In this document: positions 17,376 through 27,317 of the stretch, in pieces
How the letters are laid out: each line of letters begins with the position of its first letter
How positions within the stretch are numbered: position 1 is the first letter of the stretch
From: Niallia alba
GTDB lineage: Bacteria > Bacillota > Bacilli > Bacillales > Cytobacillaceae
NCBI RefSeq assembly: GCF_012933555.1
Contig: NZ_JABBPK010000001.1
Coordinates: 3,388,001-3,452,000 of the forward strand
Length of the DNA: 64,000 nt
Direction of reading: 5' to 3'
Translations under genes and position numbers: made by a program
Notes under the pieces: generated by a model
Databases searched by the model: none
What the model was told of the DNA's origin: nothing
Seen by the model: the letters and a program-made list of their open reading frames with translations, nothing else

Positions 17376-18455
17376 TTATATACGTTTAATTTCCGGGTCT
17401 TTTTTCCCGAAGTGTGTTCTCATATGAACGATTGCCACTTTCGCTATCGATAATAATGGAACTGCTACGATCATCCCAATCATTCCACCAACCTCTTCTC
17501 CAAGCAGAAGAGCAAACATAATAAATAGCGGATGCATATGGGTGCTTTTTCCAACTATATAAGGCGACAATATGTTCCCTTCTAGAAATTGCAAAATAAT
17601 AATGATGATGACTACAATAATTAGCATTTTAACAGAAACGGTACTTGCTACGATTAAGGCAGGAATAGCACCTATGATTGGACCAAAATAGGGAATGACA
17701 TTCGTTATCCCAACGATGATTCCTAATACAAGCGCAAATTTCATATGAAAAACCCAAAATAGGATCATGGATATTACTCCAATAATTGTACAAACCAATA
17801 ATTGCCCTCGTATATAGCTGCCTAATGATTCATTTACGTCTTCTAAAAATAAATGAGCACTGTTGCGCCATTTATTTGGAATTAGGCCGTTAAAAGCTTT
17901 TCTTACAGCATCAATATCTTTTAACATATAAAAAGAGATGAATGGTATCAGCATAATGACAATGGAATAATTAATAATCCCCATTGCCCCATTAATTACT
18001 TTATTTAAAAGAGATTCCATCTTTGTTTCAAATAAATCAATCCCCCGGTCAACCTTTTCCTGTAAATTAAATGGCCATGACTCCATTTTATTTTGGATGG
18101 AGTCAATCAGATCTTTATATCGTGCCGCAAGCTCAGGAGCACTTTCCGTAAGTTCTTCAAGCTGATGGATAAGAATAGGAATCCCTTTATATAAGGCATA
18201 GCCAATCCCACCAAAAAAAAGGATATAAATAAGTGCAACAGATAAACCTCTATGTAAGCCTTTTTTATGTAGTAATTCTACAATCGGATGTAATAAATAC
18301 GTAATAAATGCTCCAATTATAAAAGGAATAATAACTTTTGTTATAAGGCTTAAAATAGGCAACCAAATCGGTGATAATTTTATAAAAACAAATAATACAA
18401 TAAAAAGTAATAAGGTAAACCCTAACCGGTAATACCATTTCATTCTTATATCCAT
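17376..18455 (-). CDS. yrrI: AI-2E family transporter / permease YrrI
   Basis: A 359-residue integral membrane protein with about eight hydrophobic segments arranged as in the AI-2E (UPF0118/PerM) family. Two helices come first (FTLLLFIVLFVFIKL, LITKVIIPFIIGAFITYLLHPIV), then a large hydrophilic loop with an amphipathic stretch (about 95-160). The C-terminal helices include the family-typical GITNVIPYFGPIIGAIPALIVA and FLEGNILSPYIVGKSTHMHPL. Substrates in Bacillus are unknown; some relatives are Na+/H+ antiporters. SD GGGAGG precedes the ATG. Confidence 0.9.
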   Translation of the reverse strand: MDIRMKWYYRLGFTLLLFIVLFVFIKLSPIWLPILSLITKVIIPFIIGAFITYLLHPIVELLHKKGLHRGLSVALIYILFFGGIGYALYKGIPILIHQLEELTESAPELAARYKDLIDSIQNKMESWPFNLQEKVDRGIDLFETKMESLLNKVINGAMGIINYSIVIMLIPFISFYMLKDIDAVRKAFNGLIPNKWRNSAHLFLEDVNESLGSYIRGQLLVCTIIGVISMILFWVFHMKFALVLGIIVGITNVIPYFGPIIGAIPALIVASTVSVKMLIIVVIIIIILQFLEGNILSPYIVGKSTHMHPLFIMFALLLGEEVGGMIGMIVAVPLLSIAKVAIVHMRTHFGKKDPEIKRI

Positions 18456-18533
18456 TTTCTTTCCTCCCTCATAACCTATTGTGAGAGATAAAAGGAATTT
18501 TTATGCACATCATCATTGACGAAACTTTTCAAC

Positions 18534-18576
18534 AAAAAAAGATTGTAGATACACTTTTTTGAGCATCTACAATCTT
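18534..18576 (-). terminator. terminator after yrzQ
   Basis: AAGATTGTAGAT and its reverse complement form 12-base arms around a 14-base loop, followed on the minus strand by seven T. It lies 13 bases past the yrzQ stop. Confidence 0.85.
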
Positions 18577-18588
18577 CTAATAGACTAA

Positions 18589-18720
18589 TTAAAACATCTT
18601 CATTACTTTTTTTTGCATTTTTTTCAATTGTTTTTGACTCATCATATTATTTTTTTGCATATAGCTCATTGCTACTACACCAGCACCAATAGCTATTGCT
18701 GTATTCATCACTTTACCCAT
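18589..18720 (-). CDS. yrzQ: small DUF3918-like protein (YrzQ type), 43 residues
   Basis: A 43-residue frame: MGKVMNTAIAIGAGVVAMSY, then a short basic tail rich in Met, Lys and Gln (MQKNNMMSQK ... KKVMKMF). The N-terminal half is a single hydrophobic helix and the C-terminal half an amphipathic basic helix, as in YrzQ/DUF3918 proteins of Bacillus. SD-like GGAGTG lies nine bases upstream of the ATG, and a terminator follows. It lies between yrrI and the zinc-ribbon gene below. The function is unknown. Confidence 0.75.
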   Translation of the reverse strand: MGKVMNTAIAIGAGVVAMSYMQKNNMMSQKQLKKMQKKVMKMF

Positions 18721-18775
18721 TTTACTTTGCACTCCTTTTATATAGAAGTGAGCGCCAATGAATGTGGAGAAGAAC

Positions 18776-18964
18776 TTAGCTTAATCGACGCTCTTCTTCT
18801 TCAAATAAGTCGTCTAGAGAACTTAAGCTTCCATCTTCTTCTACTTGATGTGTATGAATAATCCCTTTTGTTAGCGATAATTCAATAAAGCAATTCCAGC
18901 AGTAGTATTGATTGATTCCAATTTTTCCAATATCTTTGCTCTGGCAATTTGGACATTTGAGCAC
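18776..18964 (-). CDS. yrzR: small zinc-ribbon protein (YrzR type)
   Basis: A 62-residue protein with two CxxC knuckles, LKCPNCQSKDIG and YYCWNCFIEL, forming a zinc ribbon. An acidic C-terminal tail (SSLDDLFEEEERRL) follows. The GTG at 18964 is preferred because GAGGTG lies six bases upstream; the GTG at 18973 is part of that SD. Position next to yrzQ and recD2 matches the Bacillus small-protein pair. The function is unknown. Confidence 0.75.
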   Translation of the reverse strand: MLKCPNCQSKDIGKIGINQYYCWNCFIELSLTKGIIHTHQVEEDGSLSSLDDLFEEEERRLS

Positions 18965-19180
18965 AGGAAACACCTCATCTTCATTCGTTTCATGAAATAT
19001 TCCATCATGGAATTTCTAGTTAAGTATTCCCATTATGCTCTAAACAGCTTCCAAATATACCAGAATTTCCTTAGGAGTTGGCTTTTTTTACGAAATCTCG
19101 GAATCCTACTGGGCTATTCGAAGAAGATAACAATATTATTTTTCTCCTAAGAATTAAAAACATGTAGTGCAAACATTGGC
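18965..19180. other. intergenic region between yrzR and the recD2 terminator
   Basis: No gene is supported. A small hairpin, GAAATATTCCATCATGGAATTTC-like (about 18993-19017), is the only evident structure. Promoters for yrzR-yrzQ presumably lie here, but none stands out. Confidence 0.4.
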
Positions 19181-19210
19181 AAAAAAAATCCCCTAAAAAT
19201 GGAGATTTTC
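19181..19210 (-). terminator. recD2 terminator (weak stem)
   Basis: On the minus strand AAAATCTCC pairs with GGGGATTTT-like bases around ATTTTTA and runs into eight T. The stem is AT-rich, and the hairpin begins about 80 bases past the recD2 stop. Confidence 0.6.
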
Positions 19211-19288
19211 AACTTCAAAAATACTAACTTTTCATAGGGATAGCGAGTGGATGCCTTGACAACCAATATACAACTTAAATTTATCATC

Positions 19289-21715
19289 TTATACTTCAGA
19301 CGTTTCCATAAAGTCATACGGTGTGATATTTTCCATACCAATCATTGGATCAATTTGATTGATTTTGCCTTCGTACAATAAATCAAATGAATTCTCTGAC
19401 GTCATTTCTTTCGTTTCGTCTGGTTGGTATACATCAGCGAATGCCTCTTTGATTTTTTCTTTTAAGGTAGTTTGCCGATTCAGCTCGTCATTTCGACTAA
19501 CTCCCAATTCTATCGCTTCTACCTCACCGCAAAGAATTAAAAATTGTTTGCTTCTTGTGATGCCCGTATAAATGAGATTCCGTCTCAACATGCGATAATA
19601 GCTTTTAACGATAGGCATGATGACGATTGGAAACTCACTTCCTTGCGATTTGTGGACAGAGCAGCAGTAAGCAAGGGTAATTTGATTTAAATCCTGTCGT
19701 GTATAAGTTGCTTCGATACCATCGAACGAAACAATAACCATGTCTTGCTTTTCCGTATTTTCCTTCGCATAAAAAATCGATACAATCTCTCCCATATCGC
19801 CATTAAAAACATTGCTTTCTGGTTGATTGACTAGTTGAAGGACTTTATCCCCTATTCGGTATGTAACGTCTCCAAATTTCAGCTCTTTTCTGGTTCCGTC
19901 AGGATTAGGATTTAAACTTTCCTGTAAAATAGCATTTAACCGATCAATACCTGCAGGTCCTCTATACATCGGTGCCAATACTTGAATATCCATTGGTGCA
20001 AATCCCTTATTTTTTGCATTTAAAACAATTTTTTCAATTGCTTGTGGAATTTGACTGGAAGAGCACTTTATGAAGGATCGATCTCCTTGTGGTACAAGCA
20101 AATTAGCCGGTAACTGTCCCTTTTTCATTTCATGTGCTAATTCGATGATAGATGACCCTTCTGCTTGACGATAAATATCTTTCAGCTTAACAGTAGGAAT
20201 ACAAGCTGAATCAAGTAAATCCTTTAGAACTTGACCTGGTCCCACTGAGGGTAGTTGATCTTCGTCCCCAACAATAATGACTTGAATATGCTCAGGCAAG
20301 GCTTTAAATAATTGATGGGCTAACCAAATATCTACCATCGATGTTTCATCCACTATGAGAATTTTACCTTCGAGAGGATGATCCTCATCTCGCTCAAATG
20401 TCCCTGTCCCATTCCAACCTAACAATCGATGAATCGTAACAGCAGGTAAACCAGTCGATTCAGCCATTCGCTTTGCAGCTCTGCCAGTCGGTGCAGCAAG
20501 AATAAACGGATAGGGCTCATCATTTTTGTAATCGTTTGGATCTAAGGAACAACCATGCAATTCTCCATATAATTCAACAATTCCTTTGATTACTGTCGTT
20601 TTTCCTGTACCAGGACCACCTGTCAAAATAAGCATCGGAGACATAAGCGCCGTTTGAATCGCTTCTCGTTGCGATGGAGCATACTGAACGCCAATGCGGT
20701 CCTCCAAATTTCCTAAGGCAAGCAAAAATTCTGATTCTGGAAATTGATCCTTATATTCTGATTGTTCCATTACCCGCTTAATATTTCGTACAAGTCCTTT
20801 TTCCGAAAAAAACAAAGAAGGCAAATATATTTTTTTATCCTCAACTATAATTTTCCCTTCTTCTTCTAGCTGAATAATCTGCTCTGCTATTTGCGAAAAC
20901 TCTATTTCCTCTTTTTGATTTTCTTCAAGTAACACTTTAACTTTTTCAAGCAAATATTCAGCTTGAAGATAGACATGACCTTCTTGATTACTGCTTAGCT
21001 CTAAAATATACAAGCACCCAGCTTTTAAACGATCTGGATGATTACCTGTAATTCCGATTTGTGAACCAAGATCATCTGCCTTTCCAAAACCAATCCCTTC
21101 TATATCTTCCACCAATTTATACGGATTAGTCTGAACCACTTCTAAAGTATTTTCTTTGTATACTTGATAAATTTTCATCGATAATTGTGGACCAAAACCG
21201 TATTGATTTAGCGAAACCATTGCTTGTTCTAAGCCCTGGTTTTTCATTAAGGTATCATATAATATTTTCGCTTTATCAGCTGCAAGTTTAGGCACTGTGT
21301 CTAAAATCGATGGCTGATTCATGATTTTAGATATTGCCTCTTCTCCCAATGTATCCACTATATTTTCAGCTGTTTTTTCCCCAATCCCTTTAAACAGATT
21401 ACTGGATAAATAAGCCACAACCCCTTGCTTTGTTTGTGGCATTTCTTTTCGAAAGGAAGTTGCCTGCAGCTGTAGCCCGAATCTTGGATGCTCTTTAAAA
21501 TCACCATAGTATGTATATGTCTCTTCTTCATTCATCTTCGGCAAATAGCCAGTAATAACCGCTTCTTTATCATCATAATCATGATTCGTTTCGTCTACTC
21601 TTATTCTTATTACAGAGTAAAGGTTCTGTTCATTATGAAAAATGGTAACAAGATGACGTCCCTTAACATACTTTTTTTCTTGTTCAAAAAGATCCAAGGA
21701 GTTCTGCTCGTTCAA
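19289..21715 (-). CDS. recD2: ATP-dependent RecD2-like 5'-3' helicase
   Basis: An 808-residue superfamily 1B helicase. The N-terminal region has an OB-like part and helix-hairpin-helix repeats (KGIGEKTAENIVDTLG, VEDIEGIGFGKADDLG). The motor follows, with Walker A ILTGGPGTGKTTVI near residue 365, Walker B ILIVDETSMVD near 440, EDQLPSVGPGQVLKDLL and the C-terminal TLAYCCSVHKSQGSEFP motif. RecD2 lacks RecBC partners and acts in mismatch repair and replication-fork maintenance in Bacillus. It starts at a TTG (21715) with AAAGGAGG ten bases upstream. Confidence 0.95.
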   Translation of the reverse strand: MNEQNSLDLFEQEKKYVKGRHLVTIFHNEQNLYSVIRIRVDETNHDYDDKEAVITGYLPKMNEEETYTYYGDFKEHPRFGLQLQATSFRKEMPQTKQGVVAYLSSNLFKGIGEKTAENIVDTLGEEAISKIMNQPSILDTVPKLAADKAKILYDTLMKNQGLEQAMVSLNQYGFGPQLSMKIYQVYKENTLEVVQTNPYKLVEDIEGIGFGKADDLGSQIGITGNHPDRLKAGCLYILELSSNQEGHVYLQAEYLLEKVKVLLEENQKEEIEFSQIAEQIIQLEEEGKIIVEDKKIYLPSLFFSEKGLVRNIKRVMEQSEYKDQFPESEFLLALGNLEDRIGVQYAPSQREAIQTALMSPMLILTGGPGTGKTTVIKGIVELYGELHGCSLDPNDYKNDEPYPFILAAPTGRAAKRMAESTGLPAVTIHRLLGWNGTGTFERDEDHPLEGKILIVDETSMVDIWLAHQLFKALPEHIQVIIVGDEDQLPSVGPGQVLKDLLDSACIPTVKLKDIYRQAEGSSIIELAHEMKKGQLPANLLVPQGDRSFIKCSSSQIPQAIEKIVLNAKNKGFAPMDIQVLAPMYRGPAGIDRLNAILQESLNPNPDGTRKELKFGDVTYRIGDKVLQLVNQPESNVFNGDMGEIVSIFYAKENTEKQDMVIVSFDGIEATYTRQDLNQITLAYCCSVHKSQGSEFPIVIMPIVKSYYRMLRRNLIYTGITRSKQFLILCGEVEAIELGVSRNDELNRQTTLKEKIKEAFADVYQPDETKEMTSENSFDLLYEGKINQIDPMIGMENITPYDFMETSEV

Positions 21716-21748
21716 CTGGAATCCTCCTTTCTACGCTTTAATCTCCTA

Positions 21749-22399
21749 TTATTTTCCTTCGATAATTTGCTTCCCATAACCGGCAAGGAGATGATCTGGT
21801 TGGATTTCTAGTGACTTATCAAACATTTCTATTGCTTTCTCTGTTTCTTCTTTAAAACCATACGCAACGCCTAAATTATAATAAGCATCAGCGTGATTAG
21901 CATCTATTGTTATACAGGATTGAAATTGCGCAATTGCTTCCTCAATATAATCGCTTTGTGCCAAACAGAGACCTAATTGAAAATATGCCTCAGCATCTTG
22001 ATTATTTAACTCAACTGCTCTCTGAAAATAAGGAATAGCAAGTTTTCCTTTTTCTAAACCAACATATGTTAATCCTAACATAAAGAAATTGTCACTTGTT
22101 TCTAATCCTTTTGCTAGTGCTTGTTCAAACATCGTTTTTGCAGATTCTAAATTTTCTTTCTCATAGTAAACAGCTCCTGCACTATAGTAGGCTGCAGCAG
22201 TAGTATCATCTATTTCTATCGCTTTTTGGTAAAAAGATAACGCTCTTGTCTCGTCTCCTAAAGCAGATAAAACATTCCCAAAATTAACGTAAGAAACGGC
22301 ATTATTCGGATTCTTCTCAATCTCTTCCATAAAAAACTTTGCTGCTTCTTCCCATTTACCTTCTTGCATATATTGTATTCCTAATTGACTATTATCCAT
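21749..22399 (-). CDS. yrrB: tetratricopeptide repeat protein YrrB
   Basis: This 216-residue protein consists almost wholly of TPR units (about six), for example EEAAKFFMEEIEKNPNNAVSY, RALSFYQKAIEIDDTTAAAY, LAIPYFQRAVELNNQDAEAY and EAIAQFQSCITIDANHADAY, so it is a protein-interaction scaffold. B. subtilis YrrB lies at the same place, upstream of recD2. The ATG at 22399 is chosen because TGGAG precedes it at normal spacing; the in-frame start 12 codons earlier lacks an SD. Confidence 0.9.
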   Translation of the reverse strand: MDNSQLGIQYMQEGKWEEAAKFFMEEIEKNPNNAVSYVNFGNVLSALGDETRALSFYQKAIEIDDTTAAAYYSAGAVYYEKENLESAKTMFEQALAKGLETSDNFFMLGLTYVGLEKGKLAIPYFQRAVELNNQDAEAYFQLGLCLAQSDYIEEAIAQFQSCITIDANHADAYYNLGVAYGFKEETEKAIEMFDKSLEIQPDHLLAGYGKQIIEGK

Positions 22400-22537
22400 C
22401 TTAAAACACTCCATTTCTAATTGGTAGTATAGCATATTTTCTAATCAAAAATGAGAAAACCAATAGCACAAAAGAAACTAGCAAATCATCCTACTTCAGG
22501 AAAATTGCTAGCTACTTTTACGATATGTAAAAAACAA

Positions 22538-22909
22538 GGTTGGGACATAACTAAATAGATACTCTGTAAAGACGAACAATTTCTAATCTAGCTAGTAAAT
22601 AGCAGCTGCTTTCGCATACTTTTTACAAGAGGAAATATAATTAGTTGGAAAAACAGAGCAGCCGGAATACACGAAGACGCCAAGGGGATTAGCGAGACAG
22701 TCTGAGACCCCGGAGGAGAAGCTGAGGAAGCTTAAGCTTAGCCCCACGGAAAGCGAAGTGTATTCCGGCTGCGGGGAATTGCACTAAACTTCATGGAAAC
22801 ATCCTTTTAAAAACAAATAAAAAACCAAACAATTATACGGAACTTTTATTAGTATCTTCGTATAATTGTTTGGATTTATCTTTGGCTGGAATACTTATGT
22901 CCCAGTCCC
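22538..22909. repeat. composite repeat: R1 core (copy c) inside R4 ends
   Basis: The outer ends are GGTTGGGACATAAC (22538) and TTATGTCCCAGTCCC (ending 22909), an inverted pair. Within them an R1 core in reverse orientation runs from GCAGCCGGAATACAC (22658) to GTGTATTCCGGCTGC (22772). Its 15-base arms are perfectly complementary and enclose the usual GAGACAGTCTGAGACCCCGG and GCCCCACGGAAAGCG. The R4 part nearest mnmA includes a terminator (22819-22873). The 518 bases between yrrB and mnmA hold no gene. Confidence 0.8.
22819..22873 (-). terminator. mnmA terminator carried by the R4 repeat
   Basis: Arms CCAAACAATTATACG and CGTATAATTGTTTGG are perfect 15-base complements around a 19-base loop. 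On the minus strand they are followed by a TTTTTTA tract. The hairpin starts 45 bases past the mnmA stop. A near copy follows the M20 gene (27222-27276). Confidence 0.85.
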
Positions 22910-22917
22910 GTTCACCA

Positions 22918-25234
<2,317 letters not shown>

Positions 25235-25271
25235 GTTATTCACCTACATTTAGTTAGTATCTTTTTATGTT

Positions 25272-25742
25272 ACTGTTTTCTATAAGATTGTTGTTTTTAA
25301 TAGGGAAAATTTATATATTGGAAAACTGAGCAGCAGCCTGAATATACATAGACTCCTTTGGGATATCGAGGAGGGCACTGAAAAACTGGCTAGTTAATGA
25401 TAATGGGCAATAGCCACTTTTTAAACATAAGATGATCGATTTGTTTTCCGAGGCGTCCGCTCGCTTTCCATGGGGCGAGCGCCAAGCCTCCTCGTCACTA
25501 CGTTCCTGCGGGGTCTCGGACTTTCTCGCAGCTCCCATAGGAGTCGAGCGGACGCCTCTCCAAACCAACCTTATTTTCACTTTCAAAAATGCTTGCTCTT
25601 CATTTCGCACGAAAAAAAGACTTTTTCAGTGGCCTCGATAGCGAGACAGATGAGCCAGCCAAGGGGGCTCAAGCGTAGCCCCATGGAAAGCGAATTGTAT
25701 TCAGGCTGCGGGTTACTAGCAACAAACTTTACGAAAACAGCT
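25272..25742 (-). repeat. R1 element, copy d, reverse orientation, interrupted by R3
   Basis: Read on the minus strand this R1 copy starts AGCTGTTTTCGTAAAG two bases after the cymR stop and ends near AAAACAGTA. Its inner arms GCAGCCTGAATA and TATTCAGGCTGC match other copies but with CTG/CAG in place of CGG/CCG, a compensatory change. The core is split at GGAT/TAGCGAG by R3. With it, the 510 bases between iscS and cymR hold no gene. Confidence 0.8.
25365..25639. repeat. R3 element nested in R1 copy d
   Basis: A 275-bp insert with ends ATCGAGG..GGCACTGAAAAA and TTTTTCAGTGGCCTCGAT, which are inverted repeats apart from a short mismatch. TA flanks both sides if the ends are taken as TCGAGG/CCTCGA. 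Inside lies a long hairpin (GAGGCGTCCGCTCG and CGAGCGGACGCCTC, 25450-25558) enclosing the same core as R1 and R2 (CGCTTTCCATGGGGC ... GCGGGGTCTCGGAC). Confidence 0.8.
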
Positions 25743-25744
25743 TT

Positions 25745-26164
25745 TTATATATAAAACATATAACCGTCTGAACTGCCGTCTTCTTTATGATTAGCTAAGT
25801 CTTCTATTGTTGTTGAATCCAACACATCTTTTACAGCATCTCTAATTTTCATCCATAATGCTTTTTTGGCTGGTTCTTCATCTTCGATTCCTTCGACCGG
25901 ACTAATCGGTCCTTCTAATATGCGAATAATGTCTCCAGCAGTAATTTTATTTGGTTCATCCCCTAAAACATACCCACCATATGCTCCGCGAATACTACGT
26001 ACATAACCAGCATTACGCAATGGTGCAACTAATTGTTCTAAGTAATGCTCCGATAAATTATTTGTTTGAGCAATAGATTTTAAGGAAATCGGTCCTTCTC
26101 CATGCTTCTTTGCTAACTCCATCATAATGGTTAATCCATATCTTCCTTTAGTTGATATCTTCAT
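25745..26164 (-). CDS. cymR: Rrf2-family cysteine metabolism repressor CymR
   Basis: The 139-residue winged-helix regulator begins MKISTKGRYGLTIMMELAKKHGEG and has the recognition region NNLSEHYLEQLVAPLRNAGYVRSIRGAYGGY. It ends YMFYI like B. subtilis CymR. It has no Fe-S cysteines, in keeping with CymR, which instead forms a complex with CysK and represses sulphur-uptake and cysteine genes (including the yrrT operon) when cysteine is plentiful. It overlaps the stop of the upstream membrane protein gene, so it may be co-expressed. R1 begins two bases after its stop. Confidence 0.95.
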   Translation of the reverse strand: MKISTKGRYGLTIMMELAKKHGEGPISLKSIAQTNNLSEHYLEQLVAPLRNAGYVRSIRGAYGGYVLGDEPNKITAGDIIRILEGPISPVEGIEDEEPAKKALWMKIRDAVKDVLDSTTIEDLANHKEDGSSDGYMFYI

Positions 26165-26847
26165 TATTTTGCCTCCTGCTCCATATTATGTTGGTGAATA
26201 TTATTCACTGTTCTTTCGCTTCGATTCAGTATATAGTTCGTCCATTTTGTACACTGTGGGATACTCCATCCGGCAATTCTTCCTATTAAAACAGCATAGA
26301 TAATCGTCCCCCAAGATACGGGTCCCCCGAGCATCCATCCTATTACTAAAACAATCGCCTCCATAAATAACCTCGTTTTTGCGATACTTCCACCAAATTT
26401 TTCGGATAAGACGATCATTAGACTATCACGAGGTCCGGCACCAAGTTTTGCAGAAATATAGATTCCCATTCCGTAGCCCATTATGATCAACCCAATTAAA
26501 AACATGATCCATTTTTGATATAAGGAGGAAGGGGTATTCATAAAAGGAAGGAGTAAAAAGAGATCAATAAAGGCTCCTACTAACACCATATTTAATAAAG
26601 CCCCAAACTGTGGAAGCTTCTTGGAAAGAATCGCAGCAATTAATAATATTAAAAATCCAACTATTATTGCCCAGCTGCCAATGGTTAGACCAAACTGAAT
26701 ATGTAATCCAATATTCAAAATATCCCAAGGGGCTGAACCTAAATTTGCTGTTATAACTAAAACAATACCTAATGACATAATCAAAAGTCCTAAAATAAAA
26801 ATAGCTAGTCGTTTAACCGGTTTATCTTGGCTTATTAATGCTTTCAT
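26164..26847 (-). CDS. YczE/YitT-like integral membrane protein
   Basis: A 227-residue protein with about five hydrophobic segments and two related halves. Each half has a motif of the type (V/I)xA(N/K)LGxxPxDxL: ITANLGSAPWDILNIGL (about residue 33) and ISAKLGAGPRDSLMIVL (about 130), the hallmark of the YczE/YyaS membrane family. Function is not established; relatives are suspected transporters. The stop overlaps the cymR start by one base, so it is the first gene of a two-gene unit. It is absent from this position in B. subtilis. SD AAGGGG. Confidence 0.8.
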   Translation of the reverse strand: MKALISQDKPVKRLAIFILGLLIMSLGIVLVITANLGSAPWDILNIGLHIQFGLTIGSWAIIVGFLILLIAAILSKKLPQFGALLNMVLVGAFIDLFLLLPFMNTPSSLYQKWIMFLIGLIIMGYGMGIYISAKLGAGPRDSLMIVLSEKFGGSIAKTRLFMEAIVLVIGWMLGGPVSWGTIIYAVLIGRIAGWSIPQCTKWTNYILNRSERTVNNIHQHNMEQEAK

Positions 26848-26906
26848 TTGTAGCCCCTTTTAATTTCCCTATAGTATGCGGTTTTTCTGTATAATTGCCA
26901 TTAAGC

Positions 26907-26915
26907 ATTATAGCA
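26907..26915 (-). promoter_or_regulatory. possible extended -10 promoter of the yczE-like/cymR unit
   Basis: TGCTATAAT on the minus strand matches an extended -10 element, about 60 bases upstream of the start codon. No good -35 is seen, which is common with extended -10 promoters. Confidence 0.45.
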
Positions 26916-27114
26916 TAATTACTTATGAATTGTTGGTATAAAGACCTAATATTCATCCTTTATCCAGTATAATTATTTTATATCCTATCTATTCAATAGG
27001 ATATCATATTTTTTCACTTTGCATAATAATTAGTGGATTTATCCATTTACATGGGGAGGCTATTATTTTTTCTTTTAGAAAATCTCGTAAATTAGATTAA
27101 AAAGATTTTGCTCT

Positions 27115-27312
27115 ACTTCCCATAGGAATAATATGACAAGGAGGCTTGGCACTCGTCCCACGGAAAGCGAAATGTATTTAGTCTGGGGGTGATAACCACA
27201 AACCATCTTTGTAAAATGAATAAAAAACCCAAACAATTATACGAATTTTTTTAGCATCTTCGTGTAATTGTTTAGGTTTATATTTGGTTGGAATACTTAT
27301 GTCCCAGCCCAT
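27115..27312 (-). repeat. degenerate R1 core (copy e) joined to R4 (copy b)
   Basis: AGGAGGCTTGGCACTCGTCC and CACGGAAAGCGAAATGTATTT are recognisable R1 core pieces in reverse orientation. They are followed by the R4 right half with its hairpin and the end ATACTTATGTCCCAGCCC. The join matches copy c at 22538-22909, so R1 within R4 may be an old, jointly moving arrangement. With the promoter above, these are the only features seen in the 470 bases between the YczE-like gene and the M20 gene. Confidence 0.65.
27222..27276 (-). terminator. terminator of the racemase operon, carried by R4
   Basis: CCCAAACAATTATACGA and a near-complementary CGTGTAATTGTTTAGG flank a short loop. T run TTTTTTA follows on the minus strand. 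The loop and arms closely resemble those of the mnmA terminator. Confidence 0.8.
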
Positions 27313-27317
27313 TCTAT

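Noticed and set aside
22538-22909. CRISPR-like repetition among the intergenic repeats
   Set aside because: Copies are dispersed singly over tens of kilobases with no regular spacers and no cas genes.
25470-25754. Frames of 94 and 99 codons across the R1/R3 repeats upstream of cymR
   Set aside because: They are built from inverted repeats, contain no domain pattern and run into element ends; GC-rich repeats create chance open frames.
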